Shown here: positions 17,222-25,661 of the stretch, piece after piece
Numbering within the stretch: position 1 is the first letter of the stretch
How the letters are laid out: the number at the start of each line of letters is the position of its first letter
Source of the DNA: Sphingobium sp. D43FB
GTDB taxonomy: Bacteria; Pseudomonadota; Alphaproteobacteria; Sphingomonadales; Sphingomonadaceae
Direction: 5' to 3'
Assembly (NCBI RefSeq): GCF_002312805.1
Contig: NZ_NMUA01000002.1
Location: 1 to 64,000 of the forward strand
DNA: 64,000 nucleotides
Made by a program: the position numbers and the translations under genes
Notes under the pieces: model-generated
Database searches by the model: none
Seen by the model: the letters and a program-made list of their open reading frames with translations, nothing else
Told to the model about the DNA's origin: nothing

Positions 17222-17802
17222 GGTCGCTCGTCCCAGCGGACCAGCGTGACATTGCCGTCAGGGGCGACGGCCAGTTCGCCGAACGCCCCGGTGCGCAGCT
17301 TCCGCGGCGGCAGGCCCAGCGCCAGCAGCGCGAAGCGGGCCGCGCCGTTGGAGGTGACGAGCAGGTCGGCCCCCTCCCCGGCTTGCGCGAAGACGGCGCG
17401 CCAGGCGGCGATGCGGGTTTCGGCATCGACGATCCAGCCATCGGGCACGATGCCCCGTTCTTCCCAGTCCGCCAGCGCCTGCGCGCCGATACGGGCGAGG
17501 ACGTCGGCTTCGGGGCGGCCTTCGTCGGGGCCATGATCGATCTCGCCCAGCCAGTCGTGCGTGCCATCTAGGCCATGGCCGGTAGCGGCGGCGATCGCGG
17601 CGGCGGTCTGGCGCGCGCGGAGGAGTGGGCTGCTGAGCAAGTGGTGGATGGGGTACGATTGTTGCGCGAACCAGGTGCCGAGGCGCTCGGCCTGGGCGTG
17701 GCCGCTTTCGACCAATGGGATGTCGGTGCGCGATCCGATGCGGCAGGCCTCAGCGCTGCTGGCGAAAGTGTTGCCGTGGCGGATGATGAAGAGGTGGCGC
17801 AT
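17218..17802 (-). CDS. Histidine-phosphatase-superfamily protein with altered second His motif
   Basis: The 194-residue protein has the RHG motif (IIRHGNT, 8-10), the LLSSPLLRARQTA segment and Glu87 in LGEIDHG. Members are phosphoglycerate-mutase-like phosphatases. The second catalytic His, normally in a T/S-H-G motif, appears replaced: the segment reads VTSNGAARF with Asn152. It is the last gene of a kpsF-kdsB-phosphatase run, with its ATG overlapping the kdsB stop. Substrate unknown. Confidence 0.8.
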   Translation of the reverse strand: MRHLFIIRHGNTFASSAEACRIGSRTDIPLVESGHAQAERLGTWFAQQSYPIHHLLSSPLLRARQTAAAIAAATGHGLDGTHDWLGEIDHGPDEGRPEADVLARIGAQALADWEERGIVPDGWIVDAETRIAAWRAVFAQAGEGADLLVTSNGAARFALLALGLPPRKLRTGAFGELAVAPDGNVTLVRWDERP

Positions 17803-18611
17803 CAGAGCGGAGGCGTGGGGTCGCCATGTGCGGCGATCAATGCTTCCACGCGGCTGATATCGGCTTCGGTGTCGATGCCCGAACTATCGAAGGAGGGCGG
17901 ATCGACGGGCACGGTCATGATCGGGATGCCAAGCTCCAGCAAGCGGAGTTGCTCCAGCCCTTCGAGATTTTCCAATGTTGTGGGCGGGCAGGCCTCGAAC
18001 CGACGCAGCGCGTCCAGCGCATAGCCATAGAGGCCGACATGGCGCCAGACCGGCGAGCGCGGCAGGCGGGCGCGCAGGCTGTCTTCGTTGCGGATGGCGG
18101 GGATGATCGCCTTGGAAAACCAATAGGCATGGCCGTCCGGCGCACGGGCGCAGGTGGTGCCGCTGAAGGGCGAGCGGGTCTTGTGATCGCGCAGGGCGTC
18201 GAGCGCGGGCCAGTCCAGCGCGATGATCGGGGTGGCGACCTGGGCGCCCGCCTCCAGCGCGGCAATCACCGATCCCAGCGCGCCCTGGGGCTGGAAGGGT
18301 GAGTCGCCCTGAAGGTTGATGACGAAGTTGGGTGCTATGGGCTGTGCCAGGGCGGCGGCGAGCGCGCGGCCTGACCCGGTGGCGATGGCGCTGTCGGTCA
18401 TCACCGCATCGCAGCCCACGGCGCGGGCATGATCGGCGATTTCCGCGTCATCGGTGGCGACGGTCAGCGCGACCCCTGCCCTGTCGCCAATCGCCGCGCG
18501 CGCCATGGCAATCGTGCGGTGCAGCAGCGTGCGCCCCGCGATGAGGCGCAGGGGCTTGCGCGGCAGACGGGAAGACCCCGCCCGCGCGGGAATGACGACC
18601 AGATGGTTCAG
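17802..18611 (-). CDS. kdsB: 3-deoxy-manno-octulosonate cytidylyltransferase (KdsB-like), apparent CTG start
   Basis: The frame encodes NHLVVIPARAGSSRLPRKPL, the nucleotide-binding start of KdsB, followed by NLQGDSPFQPQG, WRHVGLYGYALDALR and GIDTEADISRVEALI. KdsB activates Kdo with CTP. The conserved part begins upstream of the first in-frame ATG (18506), and no ATG, GTG or TTG exists before the kpsF stop. The likely start is the CTG at 18611, overlapping that stop as CTGA. The SGTDR segment of typical KdsB reads TGSGR and QGDEP reads QGDSP, so this is a divergent member. Length from CTG is 269 residues. Confidence 0.82.
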   Translation of the reverse strand: MNHLVVIPARAGSSRLPRKPLRLIAGRTLLHRTIAMARAAIGDRAGVALTVATDDAEIADHARAVGCDAVMTDSAIATGSGRALAAALAQPIAPNFVINLQGDSPFQPQGALGSVIAALEAGAQVATPIIALDWPALDALRDHKTRSPFSGTTCARAPDGHAYWFSKAIIPAIRNEDSLRARLPRSPVWRHVGLYGYALDALRRFEACPPTTLENLEGLEQLRLLELGIPIMTVPVDPPSFDSSGIDTEADISRVEALIAAHGDPTPPL

Positions 18612-19618
18612 GCGACCCCGGCGTGCAGCAAGTCGTGCATATGAACGGCACCAACCAGACGGCCCTTCTCACAGACGAACAGCAGCATGATGTTGCGCTC
18701 ATGCATGACATGCAGCGCTTCATGCGCGAGATCGTCGGGGGTGATGGCGTGGGGCGTGACCGTCATGAAACGGCCGACCGGTTCGGTCAGATTCTGCTTG
18801 GCCGTGACGGCGCGGCGCAGGTCGCCATCGGTGAAGGCACCGATCAGCCGCCCTTCATTATCCGTGATCGCCGTACCGCCGAGGCGCGCGCGCGTCATTT
18901 CGATCGTCGCGTCCAGCAACGAGGCGTCCTGACGCACCTGCGGCACGTCGCCGCCCTTCGACATCAGTTCGCGCACCTTGAGCAGTTGCGCGCCGAGACG
19001 GCCGTTGGGATGGAATTTGTGGAAATCGTCTGCGGAAAAGCCGCGCATTTCCATCAGCGAAATCGCGAGGGCATCGCCGAACGCCATCTGCACCGTGGTC
19101 GATGTGGTGGGTGCCAGCGCGTTGGGGCAGGCTTCCTGCACTTCGGGCATCAGGATGCAGATGTCGGCAGCCTGCGCTACGGTGCTTTGCGCCTGCGCGG
19201 TCATCGCCAGCAAGGGGATGGCGAAGCGTTTGCAATATTGGATGATCGGGCCGAGTTCGGTCGATTCGCCCGAATGGGACAGCATCAGTACGACGTCGTC
19301 GGGCGTCACCATGCCAAGGTCGCCATGCCCCGCATCGGCGGGATGCAGGAAGATGGCAGGCGTACCAGTGGAAGTGAGCGTCGCCGTCATCTTGCGCGCG
19401 ACGATGCCGCTCTTGCCGATGCCCGTGACGATTACGCGCCCACGCACCTGCATCAAGACGCCGACAAGGCGCAGGAAGGTGGCGGCAAATTCCCGCTGGC
19501 CAAAGCGGGCTTCGAGTTCGTTAAGGCCGGTCGCAGCAATGGAGAGGCTTCTGCACGCCGTCTCCACGATACGGCCACCTGAGCCGAAAGGCACGATCTT
19601 GGATGCTGATGTTGACAC
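18608..19618 (-). CDS. kpsF: Arabinose-5-phosphate isomerase (KpsF/KdsD family)
   Basis: The 336-residue protein has an N-terminal SIS domain (VTGIGKSGIVARKMTATL, MLSHSGESTELGPI) and two C-terminal CBS domains (LLDATIEMTRARLGGTAI; VTPHAITPDDLAHEALHVMH). It converts ribulose-5-phosphate to arabinose-5-phosphate, the precursor of Kdo. Full family length. Transcribed leftwards ahead of kdsB with overlapping junctions. Confidence 0.93.
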   Translation of the reverse strand: MSTSASKIVPFGSGGRIVETACRSLSIAATGLNELEARFGQREFAATFLRLVGVLMQVRGRVIVTGIGKSGIVARKMTATLTSTGTPAIFLHPADAGHGDLGMVTPDDVVLMLSHSGESTELGPIIQYCKRFAIPLLAMTAQAQSTVAQAADICILMPEVQEACPNALAPTTSTTVQMAFGDALAISLMEMRGFSADDFHKFHPNGRLGAQLLKVRELMSKGGDVPQVRQDASLLDATIEMTRARLGGTAITDNEGRLIGAFTDGDLRRAVTAKQNLTEPVGRFMTVTPHAITPDDLAHEALHVMHERNIMLLFVCEKGRLVGAVHMHDLLHAGVA

Positions 19619-19920
19619 GCGTTTGCCCTTTTTTCCGCGCTCCGCCGCGAGCTTGTCTCACTGGCGGAGACGGTGGACGAACCGCCGATTTCGGCGTGAT
19701 GTCCTCCCTTGTTCCGCGACCCCCGGACGGAAATACCGCCCGGCATGGTGCGACTGTTTACGCCGTTTCAGGGACTTATGGCAATCCTTTTTGCAACTGC
19801 GAAAAAATCATTACAGGAAAAAGACGGCCCTGTCCGCGCCCCAAAATCCGCTGAAACGACGGCTTTGAGCGACCAGCCGCGCAGCCATTTTCAGCTTCGC
19901 GCGTGCGGCGTCCGGCAACC
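19619..19920. other. Intergenic, no gene seen
   Basis: About 300 bases lie between the 3' end of the epimerase gene and the start of kpsF, both on the minus strand. They must hold the kpsF promoter. No convincing small ORF, hairpin terminator or repeat was recognised. Confidence 0.5.
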
Positions 19921-20922
19921 TTATGAGACCCCGTGATAATCACGATACCATTGGACGAATCGGGGGGCACCCGATTCGATGCCCACCGATGGCGCGAAAC
20001 CGATGTCGCGGGCGATCGCGCTGATGTCGGCGAAGGTCGCATGGACATCGCCCGGCTGGATGGGCTGAAAGTCAATCTGGGCCTTGATCCCTATCGCGTC
20101 CTCCAGCACGGCGATGAGGTGCATCAATTCTTCGGGGCGGTTGTTGCCGATATTGTAGAGCCGGTGCGGCGCGCGGCTGCCGCCCGCCTTGAGCGCGCCA
20201 TCGTCGGAGGGGGGATGATCGAGACAGCCCAAAATGCCGCTCACGATGTCGTCGATATAGGTGAAGTCGCGCTGCATCCGGCCATGGTTGAACACCGGGA
20301 TCGGCTGGCCCGCGAGGATCTTGGACGTGAAGATCCACATCGCCATATCGGGGCGGCCCCAGGGACCATAGACGGTAAAAAAGCGCAGGCCCGTCATGGG
20401 GATACGGAAGAGATGGGCGTAGGTCTCGCTCATCAGTTCGTCGGCGCGCTTGGTCGCGGCATAGAGCGAAACGGGATGGTCGGCGCGATCCTCGACGCGG
20501 AAGGGCAGCGCGTCATTGCCGCCATAGACCGAGGAGGAGGAGGCATAGACCAGATGCCGCACCCGCCGTTCGCGCGCCAGTTCGAGCATGTTGACATGCC
20601 CCGCCAGGTTGGAGCGGACATAGGCGTGCGGATTGATGAGCGAATAGCGCACCCCGGCTTGCGCCCCCAGATGGACGATCGATTCGATCACCTGATCATG
20701 GAGCGTCGCATTGAGCGCGTCCATGTCAGCGAAATCCAGTTCGTGGAAGGTAAACAGCTTGCCATGGGCGGCAGACAGGCTGTCGAGTCGCGCGCGTTTG
20801 AGCGACACCGGGTAATAATCGTTGAGATTGTCGATGCCGACCACGGCATGACCCTGCGCCATCAGGCGATCGGCGACATGCATACCGATGAAACCTGCCG
20901 CGCCGGTGACCAAAATCGTCAT
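19921..20922 (-). CDS. NAD-dependent sugar epimerase, UDP-glucuronate 4-epimerase type
   Basis: The 333-residue extended SDR protein has the Rossmann motif VTGAAGFIGMHVADRL and GIDNLNDYYPVSLKRARL, which is diagnostic of the UDP-glucuronate 4-epimerase branch. It also has the SSSSVYG segment, the catalytic YAATK and the TVYGPWGRPDMA motif. It would make UDP-galacturonate for surface polysaccharide. It stands alone on the minus strand near the Kdo genes. Other C4-epimerases of the family cannot be fully excluded. Confidence 0.87.
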   Translation of the reverse strand: MTILVTGAAGFIGMHVADRLMAQGHAVVGIDNLNDYYPVSLKRARLDSLSAAHGKLFTFHELDFADMDALNATLHDQVIESIVHLGAQAGVRYSLINPHAYVRSNLAGHVNMLELARERRVRHLVYASSSSVYGGNDALPFRVEDRADHPVSLYAATKRADELMSETYAHLFRIPMTGLRFFTVYGPWGRPDMAMWIFTSKILAGQPIPVFNHGRMQRDFTYIDDIVSGILGCLDHPPSDDGALKAGGSRAPHRLYNIGNNRPEELMHLIAVLEDAIGIKAQIDFQPIQPGDVHATFADISAIARDIGFAPSVGIESGAPRFVQWYRDYHGVS

Positions 20923-21050
20923 GCCATTTCTCCACGCCTATCGGCTATCCGTGTCTGACGATCCGCCCTTATATGTAAAGCCCCGTCAGGTCGCGTCCTA
21001 GCGGGCAGGATTTAGCCTTTCCCTAATCTTTCCGATCTAAAGGCGGAACC

Positions 21051-22181
21051 ATGGACATGGCATCCCACCCCCTGCCCCCTTATCCCCATCCGGCGGCCAT
21101 GAAGCAGCGTGCGCGCTGGGAGGAACTGGCCGTCCAGGCAGCGGAGGCCAATGCCTTTTATGCGCCCGACATGCTGGCCGCAGCGATCGATCATCTGGCA
21201 GCGGATGGTAGCGTTCGCCTGATCGAAGCGCGTGACGGCGAGCTGCTGATCGGCCTGCTGCCCGTCACGGTGCGATCGCGCCATGGGCGGCTGCCGATCG
21301 GCTGCGTCGGCAATTGGGTCCATGACCATTGTTTTTTCGGCGCGCCGATGATCCGGCGGGGACAGGAGGCTGCGGCGTGGCGCAGCTTCCTGGCGCAATT
21401 GGACGACGCGCCCTGGGCGCGCGGCTTCCTGCATCTCGAAGCGATCGATGCGGCCGGGGCCAATGCCGCCGCCATCGAAGCGGTGTGCGTCGAGCAACGG
21501 CGCGGATGGCGCGAGATTCATCGCTATGACCGGGCCATGCTGCGGTCGGACCTGACCGCAGACGCCTATTGGGAGAGCCAGGTACGGGCCAAGAAGCGCA
21601 AGGAATTGCGGCGGCTGCAAAAGCGGCTGGCGGACCTGGGCGTCGTGGAAAGCCGGTTGCTGACCGATCGGGGCGATGTGGCGCGCTGGTGCGGGGAATT
21701 TCTGGCGCTCGAAGCATCGGGCTGGAAAGGCCGCGAGGGTACGGCGATGGGCTGCAAGCCCGCTGACGCCGCCTTTTTCCGCGCTGCCTGCGCGGCCGGG
21801 TTCGACGCCGGGCGGCTGCATATGCTGCGGCTCGACCTTGACGGGCGGGCGATCGCGATGCTGGTCAATTTCCGCCATGGCGCGGGTGCCTTTTCCTTCA
21901 AGATCGCGATCGATGAGGAATATGGCCGCTTTTCGCCCGGCGTCCTGATCGAGATCGCCAACCTGCATGCGGTGCAGGACGATCCGGCGATCGGCTGGAT
22001 GGACAGTTGCGCCGCGCCCGACCATCCGATGATCGACAGCCTGTGGGCCGAACGGCGCACCATCGTCCAATATCGCATCGCGCTCCACGGCCAGGGCGCA
22101 GCGCAGCTGCAACGTGCGGCGGCCTTTGCCATCGCCAATGGCGTCGAGCGTGCCGCCAGACTTTTGAAAGGACAGGGATGA
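21051..22181 (+). CDS. GNAT/CelD-type (BioF2-like) acyltransferase
   Basis: The 376-residue soluble protein has the Acetyltransf_6 pattern: the basic segment RAKKRKELRRLQKRLADLG, EFLALEASGWKGREGTAM, and HMLRLDLDGRAIAMLVNFRHGAGAFSFKIA near the C-terminus. Such proteins transfer acyl or amino-acyl groups in exopolysaccharide, lipid or peptidoglycan modification. The substrate is not evident. The stop overlaps the ATG of the cupin-like gene (ATGA). Confidence 0.78.
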   Translation: MDMASHPLPPYPHPAAMKQRARWEELAVQAAEANAFYAPDMLAAAIDHLAADGSVRLIEARDGELLIGLLPVTVRSRHGRLPIGCVGNWVHDHCFFGAPMIRRGQEAAAWRSFLAQLDDAPWARGFLHLEAIDAAGANAAAIEAVCVEQRRGWREIHRYDRAMLRSDLTADAYWESQVRAKKRKELRRLQKRLADLGVVESRLLTDRGDVARWCGEFLALEASGWKGREGTAMGCKPADAAFFRAACAAGFDAGRLHMLRLDLDGRAIAMLVNFRHGAGAFSFKIAIDEEYGRFSPGVLIEIANLHAVQDDPAIGWMDSCAAPDHPMIDSLWAERRTIVQYRIALHGQGAAQLQRAAAFAIANGVERAARLLKGQG

Positions 22182-23047
22182 CCGCCCATAGCTCGATAGC
22201 GGCCGCCAGGGTCGCCACCTTCCCCGACAGCGCGCGGGCGACCTTCGCTGCGGCCTATCCCGATGCGCCGGTCAAGCTGACCCATGATCTGGTTGGCCAT
22301 GGCCTGCTGACGCTGGATGCGCTCGCGACGTTGGCGGAGCGGATGCCAGCATCGTCGGTGGAATATAATCTGGGCAAGCTGCCGCTGGGCGTGCGGCCGG
22401 AGGATACGCCGTCCAATGGGCTGACGTTGGGCGAGACGATCCGCACGATCGAGACCAATGGCAGTTGGGCGGTGCTGAAGAATGTCGAACGCGATCCGGC
22501 CTATGGCGCGCTGCTCGACGCGGCGCTCGCCGATCTGGCGCCGATCGTCAGCGCCGCGACCGGGCCGATGCTGCATCGCGAGGCCTTCATCTTCCTGACC
22601 TCACCGGGCAGCGTCACGCCGTTCCACATGGACCCGGAGCATAATATCCTGCTCCAGATCATGGGAAGCAAGGTTATGACCGTTTTTCCCGCGCGCGACG
22701 AAGCGCTGGTGCCTGCGCAGAAGAGCGAGGATTTTCACGGCGGCGGGCATCGCAATCTCATCTGGCAGGACGGGTTCAAGGCGCACGGCACGGCCTTCCC
22801 GCTTGCGCCCGGCGAGGCAATCCATGTGCCGGTGAAAGCGCCCCATTTCGTCGAGAATGGCCCGGCCGTATCGGTCAGCCTGTCCGTGACATGGCGATCC
22901 GAGCGGAGCGTGGCGGAGGGGGAACTGCACAGTTTCAACGCGCTGCTGCGCAAACGCGGGCTGCCCACCGGTACGATCAGCGCCCAGCCGGAACGGCAAG
23001 GGCTGCGCCGCCTCCTCTATCGCGTCATGCGGAAGCTGGGCGTTTAA
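22178..23047 (+). CDS. JmjC-like cupin (cupin_8-type) protein
   Basis: The 289-residue protein has a double-stranded beta-helix core. The iron-ligand pair HxD lies in VTPFHMDPEHNILLQI and a distal His in APGEAIHVPVKAPHFVENG. This pattern suggests an Fe(II)/2-oxoglutarate oxygenase. Residues 1-100 are helical with no clear homology by eye. It is coupled to the upstream acyltransferase by a 4-base overlap, and its 3' end overlaps the convergent second acyltransferase by 23 bases. The frame was started at the ATG at 22178 after AAAGGACAGGG. Confidence 0.75.
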   Translation: MTAHSSIAAARVATFPDSARATFAAAYPDAPVKLTHDLVGHGLLTLDALATLAERMPASSVEYNLGKLPLGVRPEDTPSNGLTLGETIRTIETNGSWAVLKNVERDPAYGALLDAALADLAPIVSAATGPMLHREAFIFLTSPGSVTPFHMDPEHNILLQIMGSKVMTVFPARDEALVPAQKSEDFHGGGHRNLIWQDGFKAHGTAFPLAPGEAIHVPVKAPHFVENGPAVSVSLSVTWRSERSVAEGELHSFNALLRKRGLPTGTISAQPERQGLRRLLYRVMRKLGV

Positions 23048-24092
23048 GCAGGCGGCGCAACAGCGCTTCGGCTTCGAGGCGCGGGCTGAACCGTTCGATC
23101 ATCCACCATTCCAGGCTCTCCTCGCAGGTGGAGAGGCTCTGCTTGTAGCGATCTTTGCCCGCGAGCAGCGAATAGAGCGACAGGTCACGCGCGGCATAAT
23201 ATGCGACGGCGGCGGCATGGCAGAGCAGGCCGGGTTTGTCCTTGGCAGTGCGCGGTTCGGCAAAGGCGGACTGATAGTTCATCGCGACGCCCCGATGGAC
23301 GAAGTTGACGAGCAGGCCGACCACCCCGCCTGAATCAGTGAAGCGCAGCAGTTCGACCGAGCCGCCGGGCAAGCCGCGCGCGGCGATGGTGGCGACGAAA
23401 GCGCGGAAGCCCGCATCGTCCCACGCATTGTCGGCATGGCGACCGCTGTTGAGCGCTGCCATCTCGTCCAGCCAGGGGGTGATGTCGTTGAGGCCAGCGA
23501 CGGCGACGTTGGGCAAGGGACCGCCATGATCCTTCATCGCGCGGCGAATCTGGCTGCGGGTGTTGGCGCTGAGCAGCGAGAGATAATCGCCATTCGCGGC
23601 GCGCACGGCGGCGAGATCGACCTGATAGACGGGCGACACGTCGCGGCGCGTCTTGCGGCGGGCGGGCAGATTCAGCAGCGGTGAGTCCGGCGCGATGCCG
23701 CTCAAGCGGAGCGCGCGCCAGTCGCGGCGGCAGGTGAGCGCTTCGATCGCAGCGGTTGCGGCTTCCGCCTCCCGGCCTGTCTCTGCCAGCAGGCCATTAT
23801 ATTCGACATAGGGGCGGTCGGCGGCGGGATCGCCCGACTGATTGAGGCTGAGCGTGGCGACGCCGCCCAGCAGGCGCGGCTGCATCGCGTGGCCGACCAG
23901 TGCGAGGGCGACGTCGTTGCCGTCGTCGTCCGTGATGGCCAGTAATTCGGGGCGGATGGCATAGCTGTCGAGCCAGGCATCGGTCCAGGTCCAGCCAAGG
24001 AAGAAGGCGGCGTCGGCGCGTGCTTCGAGCGCCTGCCAACGGGTTGCCAGCGCCGCGCGATCGGGCAGCGAAAAGGATGCGGTAAGAGCCAT
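23025..24092 (-). CDS. GNAT/CelD-type acyltransferase, second copy
   Basis: The 355-residue Acetyltransf_6-like protein has the basic segment SANTRSQIRRAMKDHGG, a middle LDEMAALNSGRHADNAWDD, and VGLLVNFVHRGVAMNYQSAFAE, DLSLYSLLAGKDRYKQSLST at the C-terminus. It has the same fold class as the gene at 21051 but is only distantly similar. It reads leftwards and ends inside the 3' end of the JmjC-like gene. Its acyl donor and target are unknown. Confidence 0.75.
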   Translation of the reverse strand: MALTASFSLPDRAALATRWQALEARADAAFFLGWTWTDAWLDSYAIRPELLAITDDDGNDVALALVGHAMQPRLLGGVATLSLNQSGDPAADRPYVEYNGLLAETGREAEAATAAIEALTCRRDWRALRLSGIAPDSPLLNLPARRKTRRDVSPVYQVDLAAVRAANGDYLSLLSANTRSQIRRAMKDHGGPLPNVAVAGLNDITPWLDEMAALNSGRHADNAWDDAGFRAFVATIAARGLPGGSVELLRFTDSGGVVGLLVNFVHRGVAMNYQSAFAEPRTAKDKPGLLCHAAAVAYYAARDLSLYSLLAGKDRYKQSLSTCEESLEWWMIERFSPRLEAEALLRRLLKRPASA

Positions 24093-24134
24093 CGCGCTCC
24101 TTGTGGCAGAGCGTCCGGCCCGGTCAAGCGGCGG

Positions 24135-24533
24135 CTATGCCACCGTCCGTCGATCAGGATCGACCGTGCCATCGGGGCGCACCCCGGCGCGGGCGAGATC
24201 GCGGCCGATATGGCCGGTCAGGAAGCGCTGCCACATCACGAAATCGGCACGCAGCGACCAGAGCGGATAGCGGAAGGTGGCAGGCCGGTTGCGCTCGATC
24301 AGGCCATGACCCGCCCAGGCAAAGCCATAGCCGACGATCGGCAGCGCCGCCGCCATCCACCAGCGCCCCGCGAACGGGGTAGCCGCCACCAGCAACACGA
24401 CAAGGCTGGTCCCCGCATAATGCAACGCGCGGGTGCCGGGGCGCGCATGTTCGCGCAGATAATGGGGCCAGAAGTCGCGGAAACGGGTCAGACGGGTCAC
24501 GGCAATCCTCTCAAGGAAGGAGCCTAAAGCCAT
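24135..24533 (-). CDS. Mpo1-like (DUF962) membrane protein
   Basis: The 132-residue protein starts [15 protein letters not shown]. It has the DUF962 pattern: [21 protein letters not shown] with its His residues, a transmembrane pair ([32 protein letters not shown]) and [20 protein letters not shown]. The yeast member Mpo1 is an iron-dependent dioxygenase in phytosphingosine alpha-oxidation. Whether the bacterial protein acts on hydroxy fatty acids or sphingoid-derived lipids is inference. It lies 42 bases upstream of the second acyltransferase on the same strand. Confidence 0.85.
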   Translation of the reverse strand: MALGSFLERIAVTRLTRFRDFWPHYLREHARPGTRALHYAGTSLVVLLVAATPFAGRWWMAAALPIVGYGFAWAGHGLIERNRPATFRYPLWSLRADFVMWQRFLTGHIGRDLARAGVRPDGTVDPDRRTVA

Positions 24534-24559
24534 CCGGGATTGCTGTTAAGGCCTATGCG

Positions 24560-25567
24560 TCAGGCCGAGGCGCGATCGGGCGCGAACAGGAAATAATCAT
24601 AGGCTGCGCGGGCGGCCTCCGCCATGATCCGGTCGCGCATCACACGCCCGCGATGATCCTGCATGACGAAGACGGTGATGGCGAACATCCGCCCATCGGG
24701 CAGGGTGATGACGCCCGTATCGTTGCCTGTGCCGTTGATCGTGCCGGTCTTGTGCGCGATGGTGGTGCCGGGTGGCAGCATGCCGGGCAGGCGCGCCTTG
24801 CCGGTGCGGCAGCGTTCCATGATGGTGATGAAGGCATGGGTGCTGGCGGGCGAAAGCGCCCGGCCAGTGCGGATCGCGGCGACGAGGTCGGTCATAGCGG
24901 TCGGCGTCGCGCTGTCGCGCGGATCGCGGGCGAAGGCGATATTGGGCAGGTCGCGACTGTCGCGGGTGCGCAGCGCCGGATCGGCGGCCAGCGCGGCGGC
25001 GACGTTGCGGTTGAAATTGCCCGGACGCGGCGCGAGGTCCATAGCGCGGTAGAGCAGGTCGGCGGTGTTGCTGTCGACGCGCAGCCCCTTGATCCCCAGC
25101 CCCGCGACCCAGCCATTGACCGCTGTCGGGCCACCGGCGCGGGCGACCAGCATGTCGGTGGCTTCATTGTCGCTCTGCGTCAGCATCAGGTCGAGCAATC
25201 GCGCCACCGGCAGCGGCGCACCCGGCCCCATGGTGGCGACATCGCGCGGCACGATGTCGGTCAGCGCCAACTGCCCGGCGTCGATCATCGCGAAGATCTT
25301 GCCCGCGACCGCGACTTTATAGGCGCTGGCCATCGGGAAGAGCGTGTCGCCGTTGAGCGAGAGGCTTTCGCCGCTGGTCAGGTCGCGCACGGTGATGCCG
25401 ACCGTGCCATCGGTGAGAGTGGCGAACCGCTGAAATTGGGCGATCAGGCGGGTTTCGGCGGTCTGCTGGACAGCGGATTTGACGGGGCCGAAGGCGTCGG
25501 CGCTGGGCAGCGGGGCCAGGAACAGGCCGAAGGCGGCGGCAAGGGCGATCGGGCGATGGAAGCGCAT
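24560..25567 (-). CDS. Class A beta-lactamase-fold serine hydrolase lacking Glu166
   Basis: The 335-residue exported protein (signal to about SADA, residue 25) has SxxK at 81-84 (SAYK), SDN at 132-134 and KTG at 273-275, the class A set. The omega-loop ExxLN is not present: the equivalent RVDSNTADLL (163-172) has Thr where Glu166 should be. About 45 extra residues precede DPRDSATP. Deacylation of a beta-lactam would therefore be impaired. It may be a penicillin-binding or other hydrolase. The ATG at 25567 gives the signal peptide; the longer frame to 25792 was rejected. Confidence 0.85.
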   Translation of the reverse strand: MRFHRPIALAAAFGLFLAPLPSADAFGPVKSAVQQTAETRLIAQFQRFATLTDGTVGITVRDLTSGESLSLNGDTLFPMASAYKVAVAGKIFAMIDAGQLALTDIVPRDVATMGPGAPLPVARLLDLMLTQSDNEATDMLVARAGGPTAVNGWVAGLGIKGLRVDSNTADLLYRAMDLAPRPGNFNRNVAAALAADPALRTRDSRDLPNIAFARDPRDSATPTAMTDLVAAIRTGRALSPASTHAFITIMERCRTGKARLPGMLPPGTTIAHKTGTINGTGNDTGVITLPDGRMFAITVFVMQDHRGRVMRDRIMAEAARAAYDYFLFAPDRASA

Positions 25568-25661
25568 GGCGTCTGTTTTGCGGATGTGAAGGGGCCGCGC
25601 AAGCGCATTTACCCTGTCGGACGCGATTGACAGGGCTTTGCGCGCCGGGCCATCAGGCGGC

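Noticed and set aside
17802-18506. kdsB starting at the internal ATG 18506
   Set aside because: This would delete the conserved VVIPARAGSSRLP nucleotide-binding segment, which is encoded intact upstream in the same frame.
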